A DNA stretch of 64,000 bases, taken from contig JAJEKV010000028.1 of the NCBI GenBank assembly GCA_021234155.1, positions 4,674,567 through 4,738,566 of the forward strand, written 5' to 3'. The translations under genes were made by a program, and so were the position numbers. A model generated the notes under the pieces. It searched no databases. It saw nothing but the letters and a program-made list of their open reading frames with translations, and was not told where the DNA came from. Every line of letters starts with the position of its first letter. Positions within the stretch are counted from its first letter, which is position 1. This DNA is from Isoetes taiwanensis (taxonomy: Eukaryota > Streptophyta > Lycopodiopsida > Isoetales > Isoetaceae). Shown in pieces: positions 32,930 to 45,998 of the stretch.

Positions 32930-33960
32930 CTCGGGCGCCTTTCGATGCTCAGCTCTTTTTTAGTCGCGGCAACACCACATTGGTTCCATGATTTTCAGCG
33001 GTACCTCCTCACGAGGTGCTCTTCCACGAGGAAGGCGAGGCGGCTCTCTCACGCGAAAGCGACAATCCGTCGCCATCAATTTCTCCAGAGAGGTCGTGAC
33101 TACACCATGGTTGCGGGACATCTCTACAAAAAGGGTAAGGACACCATCAGCCGGCCGGCGTGTTCTACCTCATGAAGTTCGGATATTGTTGAGAAGCTCA
33201 TCAAGGGCTAGGTGGTGGTCATTTTCATGGTGACACCACGACGCATAAAATCCTTCTAGCTGGATATTATTGGCCCACGCTCTTCAAAGATGCTCATGCC
33301 CGCGCCCATACGTGTGGGCTTGCCCGGCGTGTGGGGCGTACGCCCGTGGCGGCTCTTCCCTTGGCCCGGTCGCCACGCCACTTCCTTCGACAAATGGGGA
33401 ATGGACTTTGTGGGACCTATAGATCCTCTGCTGGGCGGCACACCCGTGCGTTACATCTGGTTCTCGACTTCACGGCTACCAAATGGGCGGAAGCTTGTGC
33501 ACTTCGGACAACATTGCAGCAAAGCGACTAGGGTCCTCTATCAACAAATTATCCCGCGATTGGTGCCCCGCGGGCTGGTCGGTGACCGTGGTGTCCATTT
33601 CATCAATCATACTATCAAAGGCTGACGGGATTATCTCACGATACATCATCACAAGAGCACACCTTACTATCCTCAAGGTAATGGTTTGGCGAGAAAGCAC
33701 GAACAAAACTTCGGTCACCATTCTCAAGAAAATTTGTGGCGCTTCCATACGGTGGCGGAACAAAACTTCCCTCTTGTTCTTTGGGCCTACAATACTTGTT
33801 TCAAGATTGCTACCGGTCACCTCCTTTTAAATTGGTTTATGGTCGGGAAGCTCTCATGCCGTTTGAATACATCCTTCCAACACTCCGTTTTCAAGCTGGC
33901 TTGCTCATAATCCCTTTTGCACTCAAAGGGTCTATCAATTAGAGCAGTTGGATGAACCCG
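32930..33960 (+). pseudogene. Ty3 integrase (copy 1)
   Basis: Fragments correspond to the H2C2 region (GYYWPTLFKDAHA) and the catalytic core (WGMDFVGPIDPLL, ATKWAEACALRTTL, RGVHFINH, then GLQYLFQD). Frames change repeatedly. No chromodomain is recognised at the C-terminus. Confidence 0.6.
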
Positions 33961-35230
33961 AAGGGATGCTTATATTACCGTGTTCTTCATGGACAACGAT
34001 TGCAAAAATCTTTACATGACAAGCGTCGAAGACAAAAACATTCAAAGAAGGCGATTTGGTTCTTCTTTATGATTCAGTACAAAAATTTTCGGGGTAAACT
34101 CAAGTTTCGTTGGCAGCCCTTATCAAATTGTTCAAGTGGTTAGACCAAAGCGTTTTTCCAAGCTGGCGAGTTAGATGACACTCCATTACCTACATTGGTT
34201 AATGGTTTTCGTCTCAAAACATTTCATCACCTGAAGCGACAATCAACAAGCAGTCTGGTTCAAAAGCAAACACCACGAAAGTGACTAGAAAGCGGCATAT
34301 TATATTATAGTGGATATTTTTTTACAAAATGCGGGCCTTTGCCCGGCTATTTCGCTATGGGCGCGCCCTATATACAAAAAAGCGAACTCGAGCCCTATCT
34401 ACTAAAACCTAAGAGGAAAAACCCTCTACTAGGGTTGGGGCTTGAGAGGTGATCTTGAGGAGATGGTAGAGGTTACGCACCGGGGATCCGAGGATCGGCG
34501 AAGGTGCGGAACCACCTCCATCCCGTTGGTCTTCGGTCGGGATGTTCAGCCATCCGGCACACCGGGCGATCCATTCTCGCCACGATTGTGGCGCCCGAAG
34601 GTCGAACAATTCATCTTGCGGGTAATCCATTCGGCGGTTCATTGGGCATAGTGCGTCCCCTCGTTCAAACGGCCCGGCCGCCATCTTTGGCGCCATCGGA
34701 TGCCGCCGTTTTACTCGGTTAAGTCTTATATAGCCAATGGCCGAGGAACTCCTTGTCGGCGTGGACCAATCACACAAATGTAGCGTGTTTGCAATGCAAA
34801 GGCTGTTTTCTAAAATGAGAATCTTTTCTCCCGTAGCATATCTAGCCATGGTACCTTGACACATTCCTTTTAATGATATCCCACTTTGAGTTACCCGACA
34901 TTGAATGCCATTTCTTCTTTTTCGCCCGTCGGACATTAATGTGTGTCCTTTGCCCACATCACATCCCTTCCTTCTCTCCGCCTCATCTCCGCAGTTCATT
35001 CCTTCTCCATTTTGTTGTTTGGGGACTTAGCCAAAAATTTTACCTCTCAAATCGTCTCCTTGGCATCTTTTCGACTGGCACCATCAGCGGCTCGGTTTCA
35101 CTCTCTTCATACCTCTTGGCCTCGGTTATTAAGCCCTAAAACCTTTTAGTTCCCTGCGCCTTTGTCTCCGATGCCCGGCTTTTCGTCCTCCGCCTTTGAA
35201 TCACTCTTCGTTTACGCAAATCGTTACCAT
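33961..35230 (+). other. Ty3 post-pol spacer (copy 1)
   Basis: Non-coding or unreadable. The pol end (about 34000-34200) still aligns with 41750-41990. The rest has open frames on both strands that match no known protein, and is repeated at about 41990-43000. Confidence 0.4.
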
Positions 35231-37085
35231 GGCTGCCCAAGATTTTCTACACTTCAAGCCTCTTGCTCCCAAGGATCCGGCTCTTTTTTGCGTGCGTATC
35301 CTTCTTGGCGCCACTAAAGGTGAAGCCCTTGTTGGCCCAAATAAAAGTCATTTGAAGCGACAAAAGCTTTAATTCTCTCAAATGGAACTTCCGGCTCCCA
35401 ATCGACCAAGCTGCGGCCGGTTCATCGCCAATATCGTTAACGACCGGCGATACACCCCTTGTGGTTGATGGCACCACCATTTATTGACTCAACATTTGAT
35501 CACGAGGGTATTTCATATTCCCTTGCAAACCCCTTGTTTATCATGGTGCGCCATCACGGGATCTAGATGTCCGCGAGTTTGGTGCATCTCCTTATCATGC
35601 CAATGTGCATCGTCGACCAATATCGACAAGCCTCACGAAACCTTTGTTAAGTTTACGTGGCGCAAGTTCCTTAATTATTCTATCAAGAACACCCATATCA
35701 ATAAACCCTTCTATAACATGGCCATCACTGCTACACACTCCAACCACCACATAGATTGGCCCCAATTGATGTTCTATCGTCTTCTTCAAAGTGGACCCTT
35801 CGAGGTGCCACTTCCATTTTCTGAAGTTTACGTGGGGAGGCCACCTTCAAGCCCTCATCCGTCATTACTTCCCTCCCACACCACAAAATTCTCATAATTC
35901 CACTTTCAGTGTCCCTTCCAGCGACTAGCAAGGCGGGCACTTCGCCCTTCTTCCCTTGGTCATGTCAAAGTCGCACACCCATGTCATCTTTGTCTCCTCC
36001 TCAGCTACACCATCGGTTCACACCATCTTTCCCAAACATCACAAACCGAGACAGCGGCCCGGCTCCACCCACCACAACACCCTCGTGGGTTGTTGTATCG
36101 GTTCGGCCGGGATGCTCAAGGCTGCTGCTCTCAAGTTACAAAAGAATCCCCAAGGCGGCTCTTATGGCGGGGTTCCATGAGCACTAGAGGCCTCGATGCG
36201 GTACAGGGACCTTCAGGCGCCTTTGCCCAAGTTGCAGCTTTGGAGGCCAAACTTCAAGACAAGCAGGAGCTCTCTTCACGGGGCTCATACGAGATCTCAA
36301 AAGTGCACGGGGATCAAGTCGACCAACTGCCCGGATCAGCGGGCTCGGCTCAATGAAAGTGGGAATTTATTGGAACAACAGGATCCAAAGCGCTCTCACA
36401 GGTACCAAGGCCGAATGTGCTAAGCTCAACACCTTGTACTAGAACTTTGTGAAAATTCCGGCTCAAGTTCAAAACCTTCTGAGCGGGGCGGCTCAAATTG
36501 CCTCCTTGGCCCGGCTCGGCTTTCTACAGACCTCTCGGCTCACCTCTCTTCAAGATAAACTACGAGGAGGTGAAGCTTGAAGATACTTGATGGCGGAGGT
36601 GCGTTAGTGCTTCGTCTCAATACTCTAGGAAAATCCTCCTCGGTCAACACTTCACCGAAGCTTGGTAAGGTGACCAATCCGCTTCTTTGCTAGAAAGGAC
36701 AACGGATCCGTGATCTTGAACAAGCGGTGCGGCAAAGCTATTCGATCCTGCGATGAGGCTCAAGCAAAACAGCGCCCATACATGCATTATTAACGAGAAT
36801 GCACATTGACTTCCCGGTTCCTTCCTGCTATCCGCGATTATGTGGTTGCTCGCCACCTCTTCCTTCGAGTGGCATCGGTGAGATGGACTATGGATATTCC
36901 CGAGCTTATATGAGATTTTCTTGGTTGGCGAGAACTCTCCATTGAAGACAAAGGGTTGTCTTTGTGCCCTTGTGGTCTTTGATCTCATACAACGTCTAAT
37001 GATCCGGACTTTATCACCTTGAGTTGTTGACCCATGGCTTACATATTTCATGATTTCTATGGGTGATGCAGGGAACACTTGCCCG
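35231..37085 (+). pseudogene. Extra ORF downstream of pol (copy 1), coiled-coil C-terminal part
   Basis: It starts at an ATG near 35230 (MAAQDFLHFKPLAPKDPALF; copy 2 starts MAAPRFSTLQAITLPEDPLF near 43002). Further on, conserved pieces read ASPYHANVHR, AITATHSNHHIDWPQLMFYR and a Leu/Ala/Gln-rich coiled-coil (copy 2: LQAATAQVATLEAKLQDK). Plant Ty3 lineages such as Athila and Tat/Ogre carry extra ORFs, but I cannot assign this one. Frames are broken. Confidence 0.5.
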
Positions 37086-37089
37086 GATT

Positions 37090-37620
37090 TTGCTGATCGA
37101 CTTCACATTCTCCTCCGCTAAGTAAGCTTCCGGCGAGTACCCGCCACGAGCCGCATTTTGTCCGTTTCTCTGGCGACTTCACTTATTCGACTATGATCAA
37201 TACTCAAGGCCCCAAGACTTTGGAGCAGGCTATCCACCTTGTCAATCACTCGGGCCATGTTTCCCCCGGCGGTGTGGTTTCAAGATTCCGCTCATTCCAC
37301 CGCCAAGGCTATGGTTCCACAGACGCATTGCTCAGCCTCAACACGCCAATCCACGCCATAGCCAGACCGGTGCTATATTTGCAAAATACCAAGGCCATTT
37401 GGCAAATGAGTGCAACTCACCAATGGCCCGCCATCAAAGCGATGCAACATGTGCATCATGCCACGAAGAGTGCACTCGTGACCATCCCACACCGCTCCGC
37501 GAAATAAAATGGTTTATCAAGTGCAACCACACCTCAGCAACAATCGCACTATCGCCAGCCCACCATTTTCTGTGCAACCTATTTAACTTCTATCAGAATA
37601 GAGCAACAACGGGATCCAAC
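37090..37620 (+). pseudogene. Gag tail and zinc-knuckle region (copy 2)
   Basis: Reads SGHVSPGGVVSRF and MANECNSPMARH, with CASCHEEC-type Cys pairs in another frame. It aligns with 29300-29770. It lacks the gag start. Confidence 0.5.
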
Positions 37621-38299
37621 CCACGACTTTTTTGATCCTTCTAAAGCCTGTTATCACCGCCAAGAATGGGTCATACCACCACGGGCAAGCATATGTCCTC
37701 AACTTCCACAAGTTCGCATACGCCTCGCACAAATCAGACCACATCGGTCCGCCACGGGTTACCAACTTCGATTGCTAATGGCAAACAAGGCCCGAGGATC
37801 AGTTCTAAGAGGCCACCAAGAGCCAAAGAATCACGCTTATCAACCAGCTCCAAAGAATCAACTCAACCGGATCAACAAGCACAGGAGGAAATTTTTCAAA
37901 AGCAACTTAATCCTCCAAATTTCCCAAATTGGGTTGGTTTAGTTTCACGCCAAACCAAGGTATCACGCCCTTGATCATTATTCTCGGCACGAACTCGCTT
38001 TTGCAGCTGACACCATTCCTCATGAGGACGAAAAAAGGTTCACTTTGCACCCGACTTGAAAAAGCTCATGCCACATGTCATGCCAAAGTTCACAAAGCAT
38101 TTTGAACTCATGCAAGTAAGCTGTTGAAGGCCGCGACATTGGCAAATGTTCATGCCACCACCGTGAGCTCAACAAAGACAAGGTACACCTTCCACATCTC
38201 AACCTCCACGCCTCGCACGATCCCAATATTGCCGCAGAGGTTGACTTACTCAAAAAGTTCTTGCTTCACTACCACGCACTCCAAAGACCCGGTGGAACG

Positions 38300-39000
38300 G
38301 CAGATCCTTTTTCTCATGTGCCTTTAGAACTCCAAGAGGAGCTAGCCAAGATCAAAAATTCCTTTAAGCTTGGCAAACCATTTTGAAATCTGTCTGCTCC
38401 TCAAGGACCCGCTTACCACTCCCAACCTGCTTTTGTTGGGGCCGTATTCCCCTACACCCACGGTCCATGCCACGGTGGGTAATCAGCAAGTCAACCATGT
38501 TCAAATAGATGGAGGTAGCGCATAGATCAATCTCATCACGGATAAACTCCATAAAACAAATGGCCATCACACAACTCTTTAGGTTCCCCATATGACATCA
38601 AGTTGGCTAATGGCCATATCACGCAGCACCCTCAAAGGCGTCACACCTCTTCTTCACATCAACATCCCGGTGATCTCCGGGCTTCCCCATGGAATTTGAG
38701 TTTGGAAAGTCAAGCGAAGATCCAAAGTGGACTATGAAATGTTGGTCGTATGCACCTTTTCTCCGCCAGGGCCAAGAGTATCCATTATCGGGCCACGGAC
38801 CGCTTAGTCATCACCGATGGTCATCTCAATGCCACCATGGACTTGCAAACAAAAGGGGATCATTTTACGGAAACATGCGGAACCCTCTCTCGCACCGCAT
38901 TCTCAAGAAGCTCGAGAATATTTATCAAGTTCAAAGCTCCACTACAAGTCCTTCGTCATCCTACCCCGAATATGTTGATCCTTGGGGAGAATGACTTTGA
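38300..39000 (+). pseudogene. Aspartic protease region (copy 2)
   Basis: Aligns with 30540-31200, including GTTCAAATAGATGGAGGTAG, which encodes the V-Q-I-D-G-G active-site word. Downstream pieces (ATMDLQTKGDHFTET, EYVDPWGE) are in shifted frames. Confidence 0.48.
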
Positions 39001-39439
39001 TCGTGGACTGCCGTGGTCGCGCTTTGCTTGACCCTTACCTGGCTCCTTGCAATCAGAATCCAACGTGTTGATCACTTTTCAGATGCTGAACCTCCCGCAA
39101 CTCCTGTTGATGTACCGCGGCCATGAAGCAACCCTGGCTGGATGAAACTCAAGAACCCCTCTTTTTACCCGCATAAAGTGCCACGCATCCGGTTATGCTC
39201 CAACCTCCACGCACATTGTCCAGATACCAAGTAATACCCCCATATTCAGACTCAAGTCGATCGCGGACGTGGGCAACAATCAACTTTGTCGCATTGCCGC
39301 GAAATCTTCCGCCCCTTATCGTGCCGGGGGCCGTTGTTCAAAAAATTCAAACACATTTTTACTGGAGTTACGCAGAGATCTTGGGAATCAACAAAGCTTG
39401 GGGAACTCACCATTCCTACCAAATCGATGCACGCGACCC

Positions 39440-40290
39440 AGCTTTAGCGATAGCATCGGCTCAACCCTAATTACCGCTGATCGCGTCAAGGGCGAAATTG
39501 ATAAACTCCTTGTCGCTGGTTTGATCTATGAGGTCAAACATTACGAATGGTGAGCCCCATCGCCATTGCCCTCAAACACAATGGTAAGATCCGCGTGACT
39601 ACCGAAACTCAATCCCGGACCACGGAGCGTGATCATTTTCCACTTCCCTTCACGCACTGTGTTCCGAAGAGGTGGCCGACATGAGATGTACTCCTTCATG
39701 GATGGTTTTTTCGGCTACAATGAGATCTCAATCAAAGAATCTGATCAACTCAATACTACTTTCACCACCCGGGTAAAAGTACTTTTTCCTACAAGGTGGT
39801 TCCTTTTTTGATTATCCAACTCTCCATCAACGTTTCAATGCATCATGCTCTCGCTTTTCATGATTTCATGAAGGAAAATCCCTTCTTGCAAATTTTTTCA
39901 AGATGACTTCTGCGCCTACGGTTCCATGGTCGACCATTTGATAAATTGGAACTCATCTTCCAGAAATGTGATGAGTCCTAAGATAGTCTCAATCCTGAGA
40001 AATGCACCTTTAAGGCCACCTCCGTGTTACGTTGAGCCATGTTGTCCGGAAAAGGTATCACCACAGATCCTCCAAAATCGGGCCAGTGCTCAAGGCTCAA
40101 GCACCACCAATATCAAGGAGACACGCTCTTTCCTGGGTAAGGTCAATTATTACTCCACCTTCATACACGGACTAGCAGCCATTGCAGATCCCATTCATAA
40201 ACTCATTTGTGACGAATCCACCGGGCTTGGAATTCCTGGGCGGATGTTTGCTTTCAACAAATTTCGAAGCTTTTGCTTACTCAGCACCGG
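39440..40290 (+). pseudogene. Reverse transcriptase (copy 2)
   Basis: Pieces read VKGEIDKLLVAGLIYEVKHY, MYSFMDGFFGYNEIS, TTFTTR, then QDDFCAYGSMVDHL and RSFLGKVNYYSTFIHGLAAI. It is better preserved than copy 1 in the second half; both catalytic aspartates of motif C are present. Confidence 0.7.
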
Positions 40291-40700
40291 GTTCTTGTTC
40301 CTCCTCAATGGGACAAGCCCTTCATGTTCATGTAGATGTCCGGCGTTTGCTATTGGAGCTGTTCTTTCTCAGAATATGATCGCCTTAATCGACAAACCAA
40401 ATCACTACGCCGGTGAGAAAACTCAATTCTCACGCCAACTATTCTCCTTACGGAAGCGTGAAGCTTTGGGTCTCATTTTCTCGGTCCAATGCCTCGGCAC
40501 TACCTTTTGGGCAGTTTTTCAAATCAAGTTCTTTGTGGACCACCAAGCACTCCTTTATTTGATCAACAAGTCCACATTTCACGGGTCATATTGAGTCCTT
40601 CTTCTCCAAATTTTGCTCCTTTTGAAATTGTTCATAAAAAAGCAAATCTCATGTCGCCCCGGATTATCTTTCAATGCATCCACCGCGATGATCCCTCAAC
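40290..40700 (+). pseudogene. RNase H (copy 2)
   Basis: Reads FAIGAVLSQNM, QLFSLRKREALGLIF and FFVDHQALLYLINKS in the frame continuing from the RT, then degrades. Confidence 0.65.
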
Positions 40701-40719
40701 CGAGTCTCGACCTTTCACG

Positions 40720-41760
40720 ATGCTCAAACTCTTTTTTAGTCACGGCAAATACCACATTGGTTCCATGATTTTCAGCAAGCTATTCCTCACGGGTGCTCTT
40801 CCACCGTAAGACGAGGCGGCTCTCTCGCCAAGGCGTTTACAATCCCCCCGCCATCGAATTTCTCCGAAATTCCGTGACTACACCCATGGTTGCAGACATC
40901 TCTACAAAAAGGGTAAGGACACCATCCTTATTGTGTTCTACCTCATGAAGTTCCAGATATTGTTAGAAGCTCATCAAGGGCTAGGTGGTGGTCATTTTCA
41001 TGGTGACACCACGGCGCCAAAAATCCTTCTAGCTGGATATTATTGGCCACGCTCTTCAAAGATGCTCATGCCCACGCCGATCGTGTGGCGCTTTGCCGGC
41101 GGTGGGGCCTTCCGCCCGTGGCGCCTCTTCCCTGGCGCCCGTCGCCACGCCACTTCCCTTCAGCAAATGGGGAATGGACTTTTGTGGGACCTATAGATCC
41201 TCCTCATACGCACACCCTGCGTGCGTTACGATCAGTTCTCAGCGACTTCGCTACCAAATGGGCGGAAGCTTGTGCACTTCCGACAACATTGCCGCAAGCA
41301 CAGCTAGGGTCCTCTATCAACCAAATTATCCAGCGATTCGGCTGCCGCACGAAGTTGGTGATTGACCAGTGGTGTCCATTTCATCAATCATACTATCAAG
41401 GGGAGGTGACGGATTATCTCCCCGACATCATCACAAAGCACACCTTACTATCCTCAAAGGTAATGGTTTGGCGGCGTAGCACTAACAAAACTCCGGTCAC
41501 CATTCTCAAAAATTTGTGGCGCTTCCCGCTGCGGTAGCGGAATAAAACTTCCCTCTGTTCTTTGGGCCTACAATACTTGTTTCAAGATTTTTACACGGTC
41601 ACACTCCTTTTAAATTGGTTTATGGTCAGAAGCTCTCATATGCCGCTTGAATACATCCTTCCAACACTCCGTTTTTCAACCGCTCTTTGCTCATAATCCA
41701 CCGCTTGCACTCAAAGAAAGGGGTCTATCAATTAAAACAGTTGGATGAACTTGAAGGGAT
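40720..41760 (+). pseudogene. Integrase (copy 2)
   Basis: Pieces: EAHQGLGGGHFHGDT, LAGYYWPRSSKMLMP, ATKWAEACALPTTLPQA, WGMDFCGTY. It aligns with copy 1 over its whole length and shares the lack of a recognisable chromodomain. Confidence 0.6.
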
Positions 41761-42999
41761 GCTTATATTAGAGTGTTCTTCATGGACCAAATTGCAAAAA
41801 TCTTTACATGACAAACGTCCTAAGACAAAACATTCAAAGAAGGCGATTTGGTTCTTCTTTATGATTCGGTACAAAATTTTCGGGATGCCAACTCAGGATT
41901 TCGTTGGCTTGGCCCTTATCAAATTGTTCAAGTGGTTAGACCAGCGTTTTCCAACTGGCGAGTTAGATGACACTCCATTACCTACATTGGTTAATGGTTT
42001 TCGTCTCAAAACATTTCATCACCTAAAGACAATCAACAAACGGATCGTTTCAAGCAAAAACACCCGCAGTGACTAGAAAAGCGGTATATTATATTATAGT
42101 GGATATTTTTACAAAATCGCGTACCTTTGCCAGCTATTTCGCTATGGGCACCGCCCTATATACAAAAAACGGGCTCGTGAGCCTATCTACTAAAAAACCT
42201 AAGAGGAAAAACCCTCTACTCGGGTTCGGGCAGAGGTGATCTGGAGGGAGATGGTAGAGGTTCTTTCGGGATCCCCAGCGAAGGTGCGAACCACCTCCAT
42301 CCCGTTGGTCTTGGCTCGGGATGTTCAGCCATCCCACACACCAACCATCCATTCTCCGCCACGATTGTGGCGGCCGAAGGTCGGACAATTCATCTTGCAG
42401 GTAACCCATTCTCGACGGTTCGTGGGCATAGTGCGATCCTCGTTCAAACCCGGCGGCCGCGCCATGCCGGCGCCATCGGATGCCTTTTTACTCGTTCGTC
42501 TTATATAGCCAGCGAGGAACTCCTTGTCGGCGTGGACCAATCACACAAATCGCCAGCGTGTTTGCAATGCAAAGGCTGTTTCTAAAATGAGAATCTTTTC
42601 TCCGGCGCATATCTAGCCATGGTACCTTGACACATTCCTTTTAATGATATCCCGCTTTGGTTGCCGGCGTTGAATGCCCATTTCTTCTTTTCCGCATGAT
42701 CGGACATTAATGTGTGTCCTTTGCCCTGTCACATCCCTTCCTTCTCTCACTTCATCTCCACCGTTCATTCCTTCTCCATTTGTTGTTTGGGGACTTAGCC
42801 AAAATTTTACCTCTCCAAATCGTCTCCTTGGCATCTTTAGGACACCTGGCACCATCAATCGGCTCCAGTTTCACTCTCTTCATACCTCTTGGCCTCCAGT
42901 TGTGCGCCCTAAAACCTTTTCGTTCCTCTGCGCCTTTGTCCTCCGTGCCCGGCTTTCGTCCTCCGCCTTTGAATCACTCTTCGTTTCTGCAAATCGTTA

Positions 43000-44905
43000 C
43001 CATGGCTGCCCCAAGATTTTCTACACTTCAAGCCATCACGCTCCCCGAGGATCCGCTCTTTTTGGCGCTCAGTATCCTTCTTGGCGCCCACTTTCCGTGA
43101 AGCCCTTGTTGGCCCAAATAAAGAAGTTTGAACGACAAAAGTTTTACTGAATTCTCTCAAATGGAACTTCCGGCTCCCAATCCCTACCAATCGGCAGTTC
43201 ATCGCCATCATATCGCACGGCCCGTGGATACACCATCGCGGGTTGATGGCACCACCATTTTACTGACTCAACATTTGATCTCTCGGGGTATTTCATATTC
43301 CCTTGCAAAACCCCTTGTTTATCATGGTCTGCCATACAGGATCTAGATGTCACAAGAGTTTGGTGCATCTCCTTATCATGCCAATGTGCATCGTCTGACC
43401 AATATCGACAAGCCTCCCGAGAAACCTTTGTTAAGTTTCGTGCGGGCGCAGTTCCTTAATTATTCTATCCAAGAACACCCATATCAATAAAGCCCTTCTA
43501 TAACATGGCCATCACCGCTACACACTCCAACCACCACATAGATTGGCCCCAATTGATGTTCTATCGTCTTCTTCAAGAAAGTGGGCCCGCCTTCGGGTGC
43601 CACTTCCATTTGAAAGTTTACGTGGGAGGCCACCTTCAAGCCCTCATCCGGCCATTACTTCCCCCACCACAAAATTCTCATAATTCCCACTCGTGGTCCC
43701 TTCCATCGACTAACCGAGCGGGCACTTCCGCCCTTCTTCCACCGGTCATGTCCAAAGTCCGCACACCCATGTCACTTGTCTCCTCCTCCACTACACCATC
43801 CGGTTCACACCATCTTTCCCCAAACATCACAAACCAGGCAACGGCCGGCTCCACCACCACAACACCCTCGTCAGGTTGTTGTATCAAGATTATCGGCCAG
43901 GGATGCTCAAGCCGCCGCTCTCAAGTTACAAGAATCCCAAGGCAGCTCTTATGGCCGAGGGTTCAGGGCACTAGAGGCCTCCCGATCGCGGTACACCGAC
44001 CTTCAAGCTGCCACTGCCCAAGTTGCAACTTTGGAGGCCAAACTTCAAGACAAGCACTTGGGAGCTCTCTTACGGGGCTCATCTGGATCTCAAAAGGCAC
44101 CCGAGGGATCAAGTCCCTCGACCAACTTGCGGATCAACAGGGCTCAGCTCAATGAAATTCAGAATTTATTGGAGCACAACAAGTCCAAAGCAGCTCTCAC
44201 GGGTACCAGGGCCGAGATATTGCTAAGCTCAACACCTTGTACTCGAACTTTGTTGAAAATTTCCAGCACTCAAGTTCAAAACCTTACGAGGCGGGACGGC
44301 TCAAATTGCCTCCTTGGCGGCTCAGCTTTCTACCCGGACCTCTCGGCTCACCTCTCTTCAGATCGGCTTACGAGGTGCGCAAGCGAGAAGATACTTGATG
44401 GCCAGCGGAGATTGCCGTGCTTGCCTCAATACTCCGGAAAATCCTCCTCCCGTGTCAACACTTCGAGAAAGCGGGTCCCGACCAATCCCGCGCTGCTTTG
44501 CTAGAAAAGGACAACCGGATCCGTGATCTTGAACAACATTTGCGGCAAAAAGCTATTCGATCTGGCGATGAGGCTCAAGCAAAACTTGGCCATACCGCCA
44601 TTATTAATGCATGCCTGTTGACTTCCCGGTTCCTTCCTACTATCACGATTATGTAGTTGCTCGCCGCCACCTCTTCCTTTCGAAGTGGCATGCGGCGGAT
44701 GGACCTGTGGATATTCCACCCGAAAGCGCTGCCGATTTTCTTCGGATTTTAGCGAACTCTCCATTGAAGACAAAGGGTTGTGCTGTGCCCTTGTGGTCTT
44801 TGATCTCATACATTGTGCGATCCGGACTTTATCACCTTTCAGTTGTTCAGCCCATGGCTTACATATTTCATGATTTCTATCCGGGTGATACCGCGGGAAC
44901 GCTTC
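43000..44905 (+). pseudogene. Extra ORF downstream of pol (copy 2), coiled-coil
   Basis: Readable as N-terminal MAAPRFSTLQAITLPEDPLF, middle AITATHSNHHIDWPQLMFYR, then long heptad-like segments (YTDLQAATAQVATLEAKLQD; further pieces RIRDLEQHLRQKAI and KWHAADGPVDIPPESAADF). It shares all of these with copy 1 and matches no family I can name. It may be structural or env-like by position only. Confidence 0.5.
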
Positions 44906-45985
44906 GAAATGGGCCACGCCCTCTTTTCAGGGTGACCCCACCATGCAATGGTTGCTTCGGATAACAATCCATATCTTATGGATCATGCTTTCGGACCAAA
45001 CTCTTCATCGAGTACATGCCTGAGCTTGCCAATCATTTATCTCTCGGCAAGGTGAAGCTGCAAATGGATAAGGAAGTATCTAGGACATCCCGAGGATCTT
45101 CCTATGCACAAATTTATATGCAGCACCTCGCGGGTTATAATCAATTACGAAGCTACGTTGGATAGCAAGGCGGTCCCCACGGGATGGGATAGCCCTCTGC
45201 CAAACTCTCAACTCTCTGCTTCTCTTTGGGATCGTTGGTGTCAAGCTCTTGATCGGATCTTGTCGGATCAATTCAGGAGACCGCTCAAGAACCGCCCGCG
45301 GGCATGGTTCCTTCTCCTATGCTTCCACGGTACCTCCGCCCCGAGTTCCCTGACTTTCTGATTGGCGCCTCCTTTTTGGACCAAGGTCATGGATGGTCAT
45401 GCGGGATGGACTCCACCTCCCGGATCTCGACGGATCTCCGGTGGGATCCACGTTTTGTTCGCCGCTCACATTGGGAAGAAGGTGCCACTCTGGATACCAC
45501 CACGAATGGATCTATATTGCTAATGGCGTGGTTGGCAAACGGCCGGCGGATGCGCTTCATGGTCTTTGACACCTTCTTGCAGAATGCCACCACCTCACCC
45601 TCGATCCTTCATCCATCTTCAAGCGGGTTTTGTCTGCTCTCAAATGCATTTTGCTAAGCTCCTTAAATCGGCGGCGTCCATTTTTCATTACGAATCGAAT
45701 GCCGATTAATGGAGTTGCCTTTGGCCTCGGACACCGCCTCCTCATGGAATGTCGATTTTTTTCTTCAGGCGCCCATCTTTGCCCTTGAAGACGTAGTGCG
45801 ATCTGCGCTTTTCTTATTGATGCCGATCCTGCCCTTGGCCAAAACACTCTCTCTGCTCTTCAAACACGCCGGGATCTCATTGGCGATTACCATAATGGTG
45901 CCCGGCCCTCACTCCCATTGGGATCACTTTCGAGCAGATGGCTTCCGCCCTCGAAACCCTTCCTCCTTTTCTTCACTCGGTGTGG
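44906..45985 (+). other. Single-copy 3' segment of the Ty3 element
   Basis: Lies between the second unit and the 3' LTR and is not present in unit 1. Pieces such as MPELANHLSLGKVKLQMDKE suggest it is the last part of the extra ORF. Other frames are not convincing. Confidence 0.4.
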
Positions 45986-45998
45986 TTTGGTGGGGAAG
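45986..45998 (+). other. Polypurine tract
   Basis: TTTGGTGGGGAAG directly precedes the TG of the 3' LTR, the expected site for plus-strand priming. The purine run is GGTGGGGAAG with one T. Confidence 0.55.

Larger units (their letters stand above)
29301..37085 (+). repeat. Tandem internal unit 1 of the Ty3 element
   Basis: Starts within gag (GATTTTTGCGGATCGACTTC) and runs through pol and the extra ORF region. It aligns end to end with 37086-44905 in the same orientation, about 7.79 kb per unit, with scattered small differences. Confidence 0.82.
37086..44905 (+). repeat. Tandem internal unit 2 of the Ty3 element
   Basis: Direct repeat of 29301-37085. The junction (GGGAACACTTGCCCGGATTT near 37070-37090) joins the end of the extra ORF region to the middle of gag, so unit 2 lacks the first part of gag and has no LTR before it. 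Confidence 0.82.

Noticed and set aside
34409-34999. A 196-codon minus-strand frame inside the Ty3 element
   Set aside because: It is opposite in direction to the element's genes, is not kept open in the second tandem unit (42134-42858 is fragmented) and has no motif.
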